DNA of 64,000 nucleotides from Bacteroidales bacterium UBA3808 (GTDB taxonomy: Bacteria; Bacteroidota; Bacteroidia; Bacteroidales; Paludibacteraceae). A program made the position numbers and the translations under genes. Shown in pieces: positions 8,068 through 15,797 of this stretch. Under the pieces are notes generated by a model. That model ran no database searches and was not told the DNA's origin. It saw nothing but the letters and a program-made list of their open reading frames with translations. The DNA lies in the NCBI GenBank assembly GCA_002369075.1, contig DFEG01000009.1, forward strand, positions 1 to 64,000. The letters run 5' to 3'. The first letter of the stretch is position 1; each line of letters opens with the position of its first letter.

Positions 8068-9512
8068 TGCGTAAGTACCTATTCATATTACTCTGCGCGT
8101 GCGCGCTATTCTCCTGCCGTGAGTACCAAGTGAGCGATGATCCGTCGCTGCGTCTCAGGTTCTCGGAGGACACCTTGCGTTTTGACACCGTTTTCACAGA
8201 GCAAGGCAGCGCCACGTTGCAGCTAATGGTGTATAACCGCAACGCCTCTGCCATACTGATTGACCGTGTATGGGTGGAGGACGGCAAAGCTTTCCGCGTG
8301 AATGTGGACGGCGAGGCGGATCTCGCCCGGCTCCATGAGCTGACTATCTACGGCGGGGACAGCATGGTTGTCTTCGTGCGCATCCGTCCGGAGGCGATGA
8401 ACAGCAACAGCCCCGTTCTCGTTTCGGACAAGATACATTTCCATCTGGCAACCGGTCACGCCCAGTCAGTCGTTCTGGAGGCATACGGCCAGGACGCCAC
8501 GCGTATCGGCAGACGCGGTTGCCAACGCACGGAGATAGCAGGAGACTACAGGTTCACTGCAGAGAAGCCATATATCGTCTTCGACACGCTCATCGTAGGC
8601 GGAGACCTGACCATTGACGCCGGAGCACGGATATACATGCACCAGGGCGCTAACCTCTATGTGCTTGGCGGGCTCACAGCCCTCGGGACGAAGGAGCAAC
8701 CGGTTCTCATCCGAGGTGACAGACTGGACAATCTGTTTGACTCGGTGCCGTACCTGTATGCAGGCGGTTCGTGGGGCGGTATTTATCTGCAGAGCGAGGC
8801 TCCGCGCAACTACCGTCTTAGTTACACGGATATACTCTCCGGTACGGTCGGTCTGGCGTGTACGAGCACCTGTACCGGCACGCTGCCTGCCCTCCGGATG
8901 GACGGTTGCCGGATACACAACCACAACCTCTACGGGCTCGTACTGAGCCACGTGGACGCTCTTGTGACCAATACGGAGATCAGCAACTGCGCCTCCTACT
9001 GCGTCTATTGCGACGGGGGAGAGCATAAGTTCATACACTCCACGGTCGCCTCTTATTTCGGCTATACGAACATCCGTATCCAGTCCGCCGCCAAAGAGGA
9101 CGCCGCAGCGGTGTATATCAATAATCTGAGCAAGACCGGGCCGCAGACCGTGACCTCGTTCTACAACTCCGTCGTGACGGGTTATACCGCCAACCAGGTT
9201 GTCGTAGCCACTCCGTTCGACCAATACTACCCGGGCGTGTTCAAGGGTAATTACCTCAAGACCGACACGCTCCGGATGCCGCATGCAGAGAAGAATGTCT
9301 ATTACGAAAAGACGGCAGATACCACCGCCGTCTTTGTCAAGGATTTCTACAAGTACAAGGAATATATCTATTATGATTTCCGTCCGGACTCTCTCTCTCC
9401 GCTGCGCGGTATAGGCGATTCGGTTGCAGCGCTGCCCTACCCGACTGACCGGAACGGCGTCCCGCGTGCCGGGATTAAGCCGGACGCAGGGTGTTATCAA
9501 TATCTTCCCTGA
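8067..9512 (+). CDS. Lipoprotein with predicted right-handed beta-helix
   Basis: Signal peptide with lipobox (MRKYLFILLCACALFSC), so a lipid-anchored envelope protein. The N-terminal half has the Bacteroidetes pattern LRFSEDTLRFDTVFTEQGS and SVVLEAYGQD (an immunoglobulin-like domain). The second half (about residues 190-420) has repeated short beta-strands with Asn and Gly turns, as in parallel beta-helix proteins. It is conserved in Bacteroidales but of unknown role. The start overlaps the porT stop by one base. Its last 38 nt overlap the 3' end of ribF on the other strand, and no terminator was seen between them. Confidence 0.8.
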   Translation: MRKYLFILLCACALFSCREYQVSDDPSLRLRFSEDTLRFDTVFTEQGSATLQLMVYNRNASAILIDRVWVEDGKAFRVNVDGEADLARLHELTIYGGDSMVVFVRIRPEAMNSNSPVLVSDKIHFHLATGHAQSVVLEAYGQDATRIGRRGCQRTEIAGDYRFTAEKPYIVFDTLIVGGDLTIDAGARIYMHQGANLYVLGGLTALGTKEQPVLIRGDRLDNLFDSVPYLYAGGSWGGIYLQSEAPRNYRLSYTDILSGTVGLACTSTCTGTLPALRMDGCRIHNHNLYGLVLSHVDALVTNTEISNCASYCVYCDGGEHKFIHSTVASYFGYTNIRIQSAAKEDAAAVYINNLSKTGPQTVTSFYNSVVTGYTANQVVVATPFDQYYPGVFKGNYLKTDTLRMPHAEKNVYYEKTADTTAVFVKDFYKYKEYIYYDFRPDSLSPLRGIGDSVAALPYPTDRNGVPRAGIKPDAGCYQYLP

Positions 9513-10329
9513 TCTGGGTTTTCAGTTCTTCGAGAGACTCAAAATGCTTCTCCTCGCGTAGAAAGCGCATGAAGCGTATTTCGAGTTGCGCCCCGTAGAG
9601 GTCTTCGCCTTTGTAGGCGGGGATGTGGACCTCTATCAGTCCGTTTGCGTCTATGTTGGCAAAAGCGGCGGCATCGTCGTTGAGAGGCGTATTGACACGT
9701 ACTACATAGACGCCGCTCTTGGGGGTTATTTTCTCTGGTGTGACAGGCCGGATATTCGCTGTAGGGAAACCGATGGTGTGCCCGACACCCTTGCCGTGCA
9801 CCACTTCGCCGAGGATAGCATAAGGACGGCCGAGGAGTTCGTTCGCCAGTACAATATTCCCTTCCTCCAACGCCGTGCGAATCTCAGTAGAAGAAACGTG
9901 CCACTCGCTGTCTATATATTCTCCGGCGGTCAATACCTCCATGCCACACTGCGCTCCGGCGCGCCGGTAGTCCTGCAGGTGCTTCAACCGGTCGGAACCG
10001 AAACGGTGGTCGTATCCCATGAGCAGAGCCGTGACTCCATAGCGGTCGCGCAGATAGGTCATAAACTCAGCAGCAGTAAGTGATTGGAAGTCCGCAAATG
10101 GCAACATGATTACCTCGCCAAAACGACTTAATAGGATTTCCCGCTCTTCAACAGAGGTCAAGAGCTGCGGTATATAATCGGATTGTAGCACGGCTCTGGG
10201 ATGCTCGCGGAAAGTGACAATCAGCGGCTCCAAACCACGATCATCAGCGGCTTTGTGCAACTGTTCAAAGAGATACCTGTGCCCCTTATGGACGCCATCG
10301 AAAAAACCGATAGTAGCTATCTTTCCCAC
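9475..10329 (-). CDS. ribF: Bifunctional riboflavin kinase / FAD synthetase
   Basis: Makes FMN from riboflavin and then FAD. The N-terminal nucleotidyltransferase domain has GFFDGVHKGH (residues 8-17) and GYDHRFG. The C-terminal kinase domain has GRPYAILGEVVHG and GHTIGFPTANI, the conserved flavokinase Thr/Asn motif. At 284 residues it is close to the usual 300-310. It lies 3 nt after the small gene upstream (10333-10686) and must share its promoter. The 3' end overlaps the convergent lipoprotein gene. Confidence 0.97.
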   Translation of the reverse strand: MGKIATIGFFDGVHKGHRYLFEQLHKAADDRGLEPLIVTFREHPRAVLQSDYIPQLLTSVEEREILLSRFGEVIMLPFADFQSLTAAEFMTYLRDRYGVTALLMGYDHRFGSDRLKHLQDYRRAGAQCGMEVLTAGEYIDSEWHVSSTEIRTALEEGNIVLANELLGRPYAILGEVVHGKGVGHTIGFPTANIRPVTPEKITPKSGVYVVRVNTPLNDDAAAFANIDANGLIEVHIPAYKGEDLYGAQLEIRFMRFLREEKHFESLEELKTQIREDIDNTLRPA

Positions 10330-10332
10330 CTT

Positions 10333-10686
10333 TTACTCCTCCGCGTAGTAACCTTTCTGAATACCGAACTGCAGTTCGGCGTCCTGAATCAGCTGTATCT
10401 GCACTCCGGTGATAGTGCGTTTATCCTCTTTGGCGGCAGCGAGCACGTAGTTCAATTGTTCCGTCTCATCTACCTCTCCGTCGAGGTATTCCATTTCCCC
10501 CGTCTCCTCATCGACACGCACGAGCCCCTGTTCCTCCAGGTAATCGTCCATTGCATCAAGAACAAACAAAATATCATCGGCTGTCAAGGCACCGCGGTCT
10601 TCCGCAGGAATGGCACCGTAGATAAAATCTACTAATTCTCGCTCTTCAGGCTCCAAGAGAGCCATCTCAATTGTGTTATTTTCCAT
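10333..10686 (-). CDS. Small acidic conserved hypothetical protein
   Basis: 117 residues, strongly acidic (many Glu/Asp), with no signal peptide, membrane segment or cysteine motif, so probably cytoplasmic. Sequence such as LTADDILFVLDAMDDYLEEQGL suggests an alpha-helical fold. I do not recognise a named family. It is transcribed from the palindromic divergent promoter shared with cdsA and lies directly before ribF, so the two form an operon. Confidence 0.8.
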   Translation of the reverse strand: MENNTIEMALLEPEERELVDFIYGAIPAEDRGALTADDILFVLDAMDDYLEEQGLVRVDEETGEMEYLDGEVDETEQLNYVLAAAKEDKRTITGVQIQLIQDAELQFGIQKGYYAEE

Positions 10687-10706
10687 ATATTCTCAAAAAA
10701 ACGATG

Positions 10707-10737
10707 CAAAGATACGAAAATATTTGCACATGTGCAA
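10707..10737 (-). promoter_or_regulatory. Promoter of acidic protein-ribF operon
   Basis: Minus-strand TTG (10737-10735), a 20-nt spacer, then TATCTTTG (10714-10707). Its -33 box lies in the perfect palindrome TTTGCACATGTGCAAA (10723-10738), shared with the cdsA promoter. Confidence 0.85.
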
Positions 10738-10754
10738 AAAATGTTGTAATTTTG
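10724..10754 (+). promoter_or_regulatory. Promoter of cdsA
   Basis: TTG 10724-10726, a 20-nt spacer, and TAATTTTG 10747-10754. It overlaps the opposite promoter through the common palindrome, so two polymerases could hardly bind at once. Confidence 0.85.
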
Positions 10755-10774
10755 TAGCAAAAATTAAGAGATTT

Positions 10775-11608
10775 ATGAGTGAATTTTGGAAACGAACGCT
10801 GAGCGGTGCCGTTTATGTGGGGGTAGTAGTAGGGAGTATAGTCTATAATGAGATTATCTTTTTAGCTCTCTCCATTACGCTTGCCTTTTTAGCGTTGCGC
10901 GAATACAACAGTCTGACCCATCCGCGTTGCACGATGGATTTTTGGAGTGAGATGAGCGCCGTGCTATGCGTTTTTCCGCTGGTGACCGTATGGTTCTACG
11001 GGCATTTTAACCCTTGGACACTGCTCACGCTGCTCCTGCCGCTCGGCGTATTAATCGCTGAGTTATGGGACAAGAACGGTAATCCGATTATCCAATGGGG
11101 ACATTTCCTCGTGGGGCAGATGATGATTGTGCTGCCTTTCGCATTAATGAACGTCCTTTGTCATATAGACCGATACCTGCTGTTAGCAGTCTTTGTGCTG
11201 ATCTGGGTGAACGACTCGGGCGCCTACTGTGTGGGTATGCTGAGTTCCAAACTCCCGGGCGGCAACCATAAAATGTTCCCCAGGGTGAGTCCGAAAAAGA
11301 GTTGGGAGGGTCTCATCGGCGGCATAGTCTTTACCATCGGGACGGCGTTCATACTGAACCATTTCGGATGGTTTGACGCGATTGCCAAGGAGGGTTATGA
11401 GTTGCTGATTGCCTGCGGTTTCGGGTTGATTGTCAGCGGTTTCGGGACATTAGGAGATCTTATGGAAAGCCTTTTCAAGCGGACGGTAGGCGTGAAGGAC
11501 AGCGGTAAGTTCCTGCCGGGTCACGGCGGTGTGCTGGACCGTTTTGATTCCATAATATTGGCTGCACCGGTTATCTTGATATACGTAACAATGCTGATCT
11601 TGTGTTAA
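10775..11608 (+). CDS. cdsA: Phosphatidate cytidylyltransferase
   Basis: Inner-membrane enzyme making CDP-diacylglycerol from phosphatidate and CTP. About eight hydrophobic segments are present, and the C-terminal CdsA signature is clear: VSPKKSWEGLIGG, then GDLMESLFKRTVGVKDSGK and LPGHGGVLDRFDS. ATG 10775 lies 20 nt after the -7 box; the longer frame starting upstream of the promoter is not possible for this transcript. The stop overlaps the GTG start of the next gene, which also acts in lipid synthesis. Confidence 0.96.
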   Translation: MSEFWKRTLSGAVYVGVVVGSIVYNEIIFLALSITLAFLALREYNSLTHPRCTMDFWSEMSAVLCVFPLVTVWFYGHFNPWTLLTLLLPLGVLIAELWDKNGNPIIQWGHFLVGQMMIVLPFALMNVLCHIDRYLLLAVFVLIWVNDSGAYCVGMLSSKLPGGNHKMFPRVSPKKSWEGLIGGIVFTIGTAFILNHFGWFDAIAKEGYELLIACGFGLIVSGFGTLGDLMESLFKRTVGVKDSGKFLPGHGGVLDRFDSIILAAPVILIYVTMLILC

Positions 11609-12459
11609 AAGCGCTGGTGAACATATTATCCCTGCTGCCTCTGAGAGTACATTATTTCTTTGCGGATTGGCTGATCTACCCGTTAATGTATTATGTTGTT
11701 CGGTACAGACGGGAGACAGTGGATAAGAACCTGCGTCTTGCCTTCCCCGAGAAGAGCGATGCCGAGCGGCGGGAGATTGCCCGCGGGTTCTACCATCAGT
11801 TCTGCAACACCATCGTGGAAGCCGTTTATGGCTACCGTATGACGGACGGGGAGATGAGAGAGCGCGTGGTGTTCGAGGGGATGGAAGAGGTAAACAGGCT
11901 GGTGGACGAAGCCGGCGGAGGAATCTTCATGCTGGCTCATTTCGGCAACTGGGAGTGGATGGCGTCTATCCAGCAATGGGTTTCTCCGGGGGTGACGGAA
12001 ATGAACATATACCGCAAGCTCAAGAGTCCGACGATGGACAAACTCATGCTCGCGATTCGCGCCAAGCGTGGAGGTGTATGTGTGGAGAAACAGCGTGTGT
12101 TACGGGAAATGGTGCGGTACCGTGCGGAGAAGAAACCCGTGACAGTAGGGTTGCTCAGCGACCAGAAGCCCCGTCCGGAAGTGACGCGCAGGCGGGTACC
12201 TTTCCTGAACCGTGAGACGGGTTTCCTGGACGGAGGAGAGGTGTTAGGCAAGAAATTCGGCTATCCCGTTTTCTACCTTTATATCACACGCGAGAAACGA
12301 GGTTACTACCGCGTGGTAATGAAGACGCTTGCCGCAAGCCCGAAAGAGACCGTTGAAGGCGCGATCACCGCCTCCTACGCCCGGATACTGGAGCAAAACA
12401 TCCGGGAACAGCCGGCACTTTGGTTGTGGACGCACAACAGGTGGAAATTTGAGAGTTGA
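11602..12459 (+). CDS. Lysophospholipid / lipid A acyltransferase (LpxL/HtrB family)
   Basis: Acyltransferase of the LpxL family that adds secondary acyl chains to lipid A at the inner-membrane cytoplasmic face. It has a hydrophobic N-terminus (ALVNILSLLPLRVHYFFADW) and the catalytic HX4E motif HFGNWE near residue 113. LLSDQKP and the terminal WLWTHNRWKF (compare the WxHxRW block of the family) follow. The start is GTG 11602, overlapping the cdsA stop, which implies translational coupling. The stop TGA (12457-12459) lies within a GAGAGTT heptamer array that also supplies the start of the next gene. Confidence 0.9.
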   Translation: MLKALVNILSLLPLRVHYFFADWLIYPLMYYVVRYRRETVDKNLRLAFPEKSDAERREIARGFYHQFCNTIVEAVYGYRMTDGEMRERVVFEGMEEVNRLVDEAGGGIFMLAHFGNWEWMASIQQWVSPGVTEMNIYRKLKSPTMDKLMLAIRAKRGGVCVEKQRVLREMVRYRAEKKPVTVGLLSDQKPRPEVTRRRVPFLNRETGFLDGGEVLGKKFGYPVFYLYITREKRGYYRVVMKTLAASPKETVEGAITASYARILEQNIREQPALWLWTHNRWKFES

Positions 12460-12467
12460 GAGTTGAA
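12451..12467. repeat. GAGAGTT heptamers at acyltransferase/GT2 junction
   Basis: GAGAGTT GAGAGTT GAAG. The first unit carries the TGA stop of the acyltransferase and the second the TTG start (12463) of the glycosyltransferase. Confidence 0.75.
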
Positions 12468-13356
12468 GTGTAGCGTAATCATATTGAACTGGAACGGAGC
12501 GGAGATGTTACGCCGTTACCTGCCGTCGGTGCTCGTCCATACAAGTGACGAGAGCTGCGAGGTGATCGTAGCGGACAACGGCTCGACGGACAACAGCATG
12601 GAGGTCATGAGGCAGGAGTTTCCGTCTGTCAAGACCATTGTGCTGGACAAGAACTACGGGTTCGCCGAGGGCTATAACCGCGCGATTGACCAAGTAGAGA
12701 GCAAGTATACCGTACTGCTGAACTCGGATGTAGAAGTGACAGCGCATTGGCTGACTCCCCTACTCGCTTATCTCGATGCACACCCGGAAGCGGCGGCAGT
12801 GCAGCCCAAGATCCGGAGCGACCGTAAAAGGGAGTATTTCGAGCACGCCGGTGCCGCCGGCGGTTATCTCGACCCGTTAGGTTATCCCTACTGCCGCGGC
12901 AGACGGTTCGGACGGGTGGAGAAAGATCACGGGCAGTACGACAATATCGCGGCCATCGACTGGACCACGGGTGCCTGCATGTGCGTGCGGACGAGCGTGT
13001 ATAAGGCTTGCGGAGGGCTGGACGCCGCTTTCTTCGCCCACATGGAGGAGATTGACCTCTGTTGGCGGATGCGTAACAAGGGTTGGCAACTCGCCTGCGT
13101 GCCGCAGAGCATGGTCTTCCACCTCGGCGGAGGAGCACTGAGTTACGACAACCCGCGCAAGACCTACCTCAATTTCCGCAACAACCTGCTGATGATCTAC
13201 AAGAACAGACCCTTCCCGTGGGGCGTATTAGCAATCAGATGGATACTTGATTATGCCGCGGCGCTCATGTTCCTTACCATCGGCAAACCGGGCTCTGCGA
13301 AAGCAATCTGCGAGGCGCGGAGAGATTACAAACAAATGAGAAAGAATTACAAGTAA
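12463..13356 (+). CDS. Family 2 glycosyltransferase (rhamnosyltransferase-like)
   Basis: GT-A fold transferase. The N-terminus is KCSVIILNWNGAEMLRRYL, then VIVADNGSTDNS (nucleotide-sugar binding) and LLNSDVEV (DXD equivalent). GACMCVRTSVYKACGGLD and EEIDLCWRMRNKGW are the WbbL-like acceptor-site block, and a hydrophobic C-terminal segment follows. The donor and acceptor are unknown; surface polysaccharide synthesis is likely. The only start in frame near the conserved N-terminus is TTG 12463, three bases after the preceding stop, which points to coupled translation. ftsY begins one base after the stop of this gene. Confidence 0.92.
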   Translation: MKCSVIILNWNGAEMLRRYLPSVLVHTSDESCEVIVADNGSTDNSMEVMRQEFPSVKTIVLDKNYGFAEGYNRAIDQVESKYTVLLNSDVEVTAHWLTPLLAYLDAHPEAAAVQPKIRSDRKREYFEHAGAAGGYLDPLGYPYCRGRRFGRVEKDHGQYDNIAAIDWTTGACMCVRTSVYKACGGLDAAFFAHMEEIDLCWRMRNKGWQLACVPQSMVFHLGGGALSYDNPRKTYLNFRNNLLMIYKNRPFPWGVLAIRWILDYAAALMFLTIGKPGSAKAICEARRDYKQMRKNYK

Positions 13357-13357
13357 T

Positions 13358-14317
13358 ATGGGATTTTTCAGTTTTTTCAGCAAAGAGAAGAAAGAGACCC
13401 TCGACAAGGGTCTGGAGAAGAGCAAAGAGTCGGTTCTGTCCAAGATCGGCCGCGCTATCGCCGGCAAATCGACCATCGACGACGATGTCCTGGACAACCT
13501 GGAGGAAGCGCTGATCACCTCTGATGTCGGTGTGGAGACCACGCTGCGTATCATTGAGCGGGTGCAAGACCGTGTCAAACGCGACAAGTATATCGGTACG
13601 GAAGAACTGAACCGGCTGCTGGTGGATGAGATTTCCTCCCTGCTACAAGAGAACAACGTATCCGACATGCCGGATTTCGAGGCGCCGCTTCCTGCCAAGC
13701 CTTACGTAATCATGGTAGTAGGCGTGAACGGCGTGGGCAAGACCACTACCATCGGCAAACTTGCCCACCTGTACAAAGCGGCGGGCAAGAAAGTGTATCT
13801 CGGTGCCGCCGATACGTTCCGTGCCGCCGCCGTGGAGCAACTGTGCATCTGGGGCGAGCGCGTAGGCGTGCCGGTCATCAAGCAGCAACAGGGCTCCGAT
13901 CCTGCGTCGGTAGCCTACGACACATTGCAGTCCGCGAAAGCGAATGACGCGGACATCGTACTGATCGACACCGCCGGACGGCTCCATAACAAAATCAACC
14001 TCATGAACGAGCTGACCAAGATCAAGAACGTAATGCAGAAAGTGGTACCCGACGCGCCGCACGATATCATGCTGGTACTGGACGGTTCAACGGGTCAGAA
14101 CGCCTTTGAGCAGGCACGCCGGTTCACCGCAGCCACACAGGTCACCTCACTCGCCATCACCAAACTGGACGGCACCGCCAAAGGCGGCGTAGTGATCGGC
14201 ATCTCCGACCAGTTCAAGATCCCCGTGCGGTACATTGGGCTCGGCGAACAGATGACCGACCTGCAGGTATTCAACCGCGTGGAGTTCGTCCGCTCTCTTT
14301 TAGGAAACTTAAAATAA
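13358..14317 (+). CDS. ftsY: Signal recognition particle receptor FtsY
   Basis: GTPase that docks the SRP-ribosome complex at the membrane. A short N-terminus (GFFSFFSKEKKETLDKGLEK) without a long acidic A domain is followed by the N domain. The G domain has GVNGVGKTTT (P-loop, about residue 125), AADTFRAAAVEQL, DTAGRLHNK and TKLDGTAKGG. The 319 residues are typical of the short FtsY of Bacteroidetes. The gene is one base after the GT2 gene and 23 nt before aspA. Confidence 0.97.
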   Translation: MGFFSFFSKEKKETLDKGLEKSKESVLSKIGRAIAGKSTIDDDVLDNLEEALITSDVGVETTLRIIERVQDRVKRDKYIGTEELNRLLVDEISSLLQENNVSDMPDFEAPLPAKPYVIMVVGVNGVGKTTTIGKLAHLYKAAGKKVYLGAADTFRAAAVEQLCIWGERVGVPVIKQQQGSDPASVAYDTLQSAKANDADIVLIDTAGRLHNKINLMNELTKIKNVMQKVVPDAPHDIMLVLDGSTGQNAFEQARRFTAATQVTSLAITKLDGTAKGGVVIGISDQFKIPVRYIGLGEQMTDLQVFNRVEFVRSLLGNLK

Positions 14318-14340
14318 ACAACTTAAACTAATCCAATATT

Positions 14341-15735
14341 ATGGAAAAGTACCGTATCGAATCCGACCTGTTGGGTGAACTGCAGGTCCCAGCCGAAGCA
14401 TACTACGGCGTACAGACGCAACGTGGTATCAACAATTACCAGGTATCGAACCTCAAGATGTCCGATTTCCCTGAGTATATCATCGCCATGGCATATATCA
14501 AGCTTGCCGCCGTGGAGGCGAACCACGAGTTAGGCGTCATCAACGATGATATCTACGAAGCCATCTCGCAGGCATGCCACGAGATCATCGACGGCAAGAT
14601 GCACGACCAGTTCCCGACCGACATGGTCCAGGGCGGCGCCGGCACGACCGTGAACATGAACGCCAACGAGGTGATCGCCAACCGTGCCCTGGAGATCATG
14701 GGTCACAACCGCGGCGAATACCAGTACTGCTCTCCGAACGACCATGTCAACTGCGCGCAATCGACCAACGACGCCTATCCCTCTGCGTTCCGTTATGCGT
14801 TCATCCGCATGAACAAGGGGCTGGTATCGGAACTGCAGCTGCTCATCGAGTCGCTCCGCAAGAAAGGCGACGAATACAATAACTCCATCAAGATGGGCCG
14901 TACCCAGCTTCAAGACGCCGTCCCCATGACGAGCGGGCAGGAGTTCCATGCTTTTGCCAACAACCTGGAGGAAGAAATCGCCAATTTGGACAGGAACGTC
15001 AGGTTGCTCTACGAGATCAACATGGGCGGCACAGCCATCGGTACGGGTCTGAACGCCCGTGCGGGCTACGCGCGGTTATGCATCAAGAAGATGTGCGAAC
15101 TGACCGGCGAACCGTTCGTTCTGGCGAGTGACCTGGTGGAAGCGACCCCCGACACCGGTGCGTATGTCAGCTACTCCGCCGCTCTCAAGCGTTTGGCAGT
15201 CAAACTGAGCAAGACCTGCAACGACCTTCGTCTCATGGCTTCCGGTCCGCGTTGCGGTCTGCATGAGATCAACCTTCCGCCCATGGCTCCGGGAAGCTCA
15301 ATCATGCCGGGTAAGGTGAACCCCGTTATCCCCGAGGTAACCAACCAGGTATGTTTCAAAGTCATCGGCAACGACACGGCTGTGACCTTCGCCGCCGAGG
15401 CAGGGCAGCTCCAGCTCAATGTCATGGAACCGATCATCACCGAGTGCATTTTTGAGTCCGTCACATGGCTACGCAACGTAATGAAGATTCTCCGCAAGAA
15501 ATGTATCGACGGTATCACCATCAACAGCGAACACAACGCGGCAACCGTCAGACATTCCATCGGCATCGTTACTGCGCTGAACCCCGTTATCGGTTACAAG
15601 GCTTCGACGAAGATTGCCAAAGAGGCGTTAGAAACGGGCAAGAGTGTGTACGACCTTGTGTTAGAGCACAAGATACTGAGCAAGGAGCAGTTGGACCAGC
15701 TCCTCGATCCGGAGAACATGCTTGCCGCCCACTAA
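14341..15735 (+). CDS. aspA: Aspartate ammonia-lyase
   Basis: Aspartase/fumarase superfamily enzyme converting L-aspartate to fumarate and ammonia. The superfamily signature GSSIMPGKVNP is present (about residues 319-329), and so are TTVNMNANEVIANRA and CAQSTNDAYPSA. The N-terminus RIESDLLGELQVPAEAYYG with its GVQTQR is that of AspA rather than FumC. Its length of 464 matches AspA. Separation from fumarase rests on overall likeness, so a small doubt remains. Followed by a strong hairpin terminator. Confidence 0.92.
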   Translation: MEKYRIESDLLGELQVPAEAYYGVQTQRGINNYQVSNLKMSDFPEYIIAMAYIKLAAVEANHELGVINDDIYEAISQACHEIIDGKMHDQFPTDMVQGGAGTTVNMNANEVIANRALEIMGHNRGEYQYCSPNDHVNCAQSTNDAYPSAFRYAFIRMNKGLVSELQLLIESLRKKGDEYNNSIKMGRTQLQDAVPMTSGQEFHAFANNLEEEIANLDRNVRLLYEINMGGTAIGTGLNARAGYARLCIKKMCELTGEPFVLASDLVEATPDTGAYVSYSAALKRLAVKLSKTCNDLRLMASGPRCGLHEINLPPMAPGSSIMPGKVNPVIPEVTNQVCFKVIGNDTAVTFAAEAGQLQLNVMEPIITECIFESVTWLRNVMKILRKKCIDGITINSEHNAATVRHSIGIVTALNPVIGYKASTKIAKEALETGKSVYDLVLEHKILSKEQLDQLLDPENMLAAH

Positions 15736-15755
15736 ACGACAAGCGAGCGCATAAA

Positions 15756-15792
15756 AAAGGTGACCTCATGTCCGTGAGGCCACCTTTCTTTT
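15756..15792. terminator. Bidirectional intrinsic terminator between convergent genes
   Basis: Stem AAAGGTGACCTCA (15756-15768) pairs with TGAGGCCACCTTT (15775-15787) with one mismatch. T-rich sequence follows on the plus strand and an A-run lies on the other side. It serves aspA and the convergent repeat-protein gene. Confidence 0.85.
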
Positions 15793-15797
15793 GGTCA

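Noticed and set aside
8466..9500. 344-codon frame antisense to the beta-helix lipoprotein
   Set aside because: No start context or family; the sense gene has a lipobox and conserved motifs.
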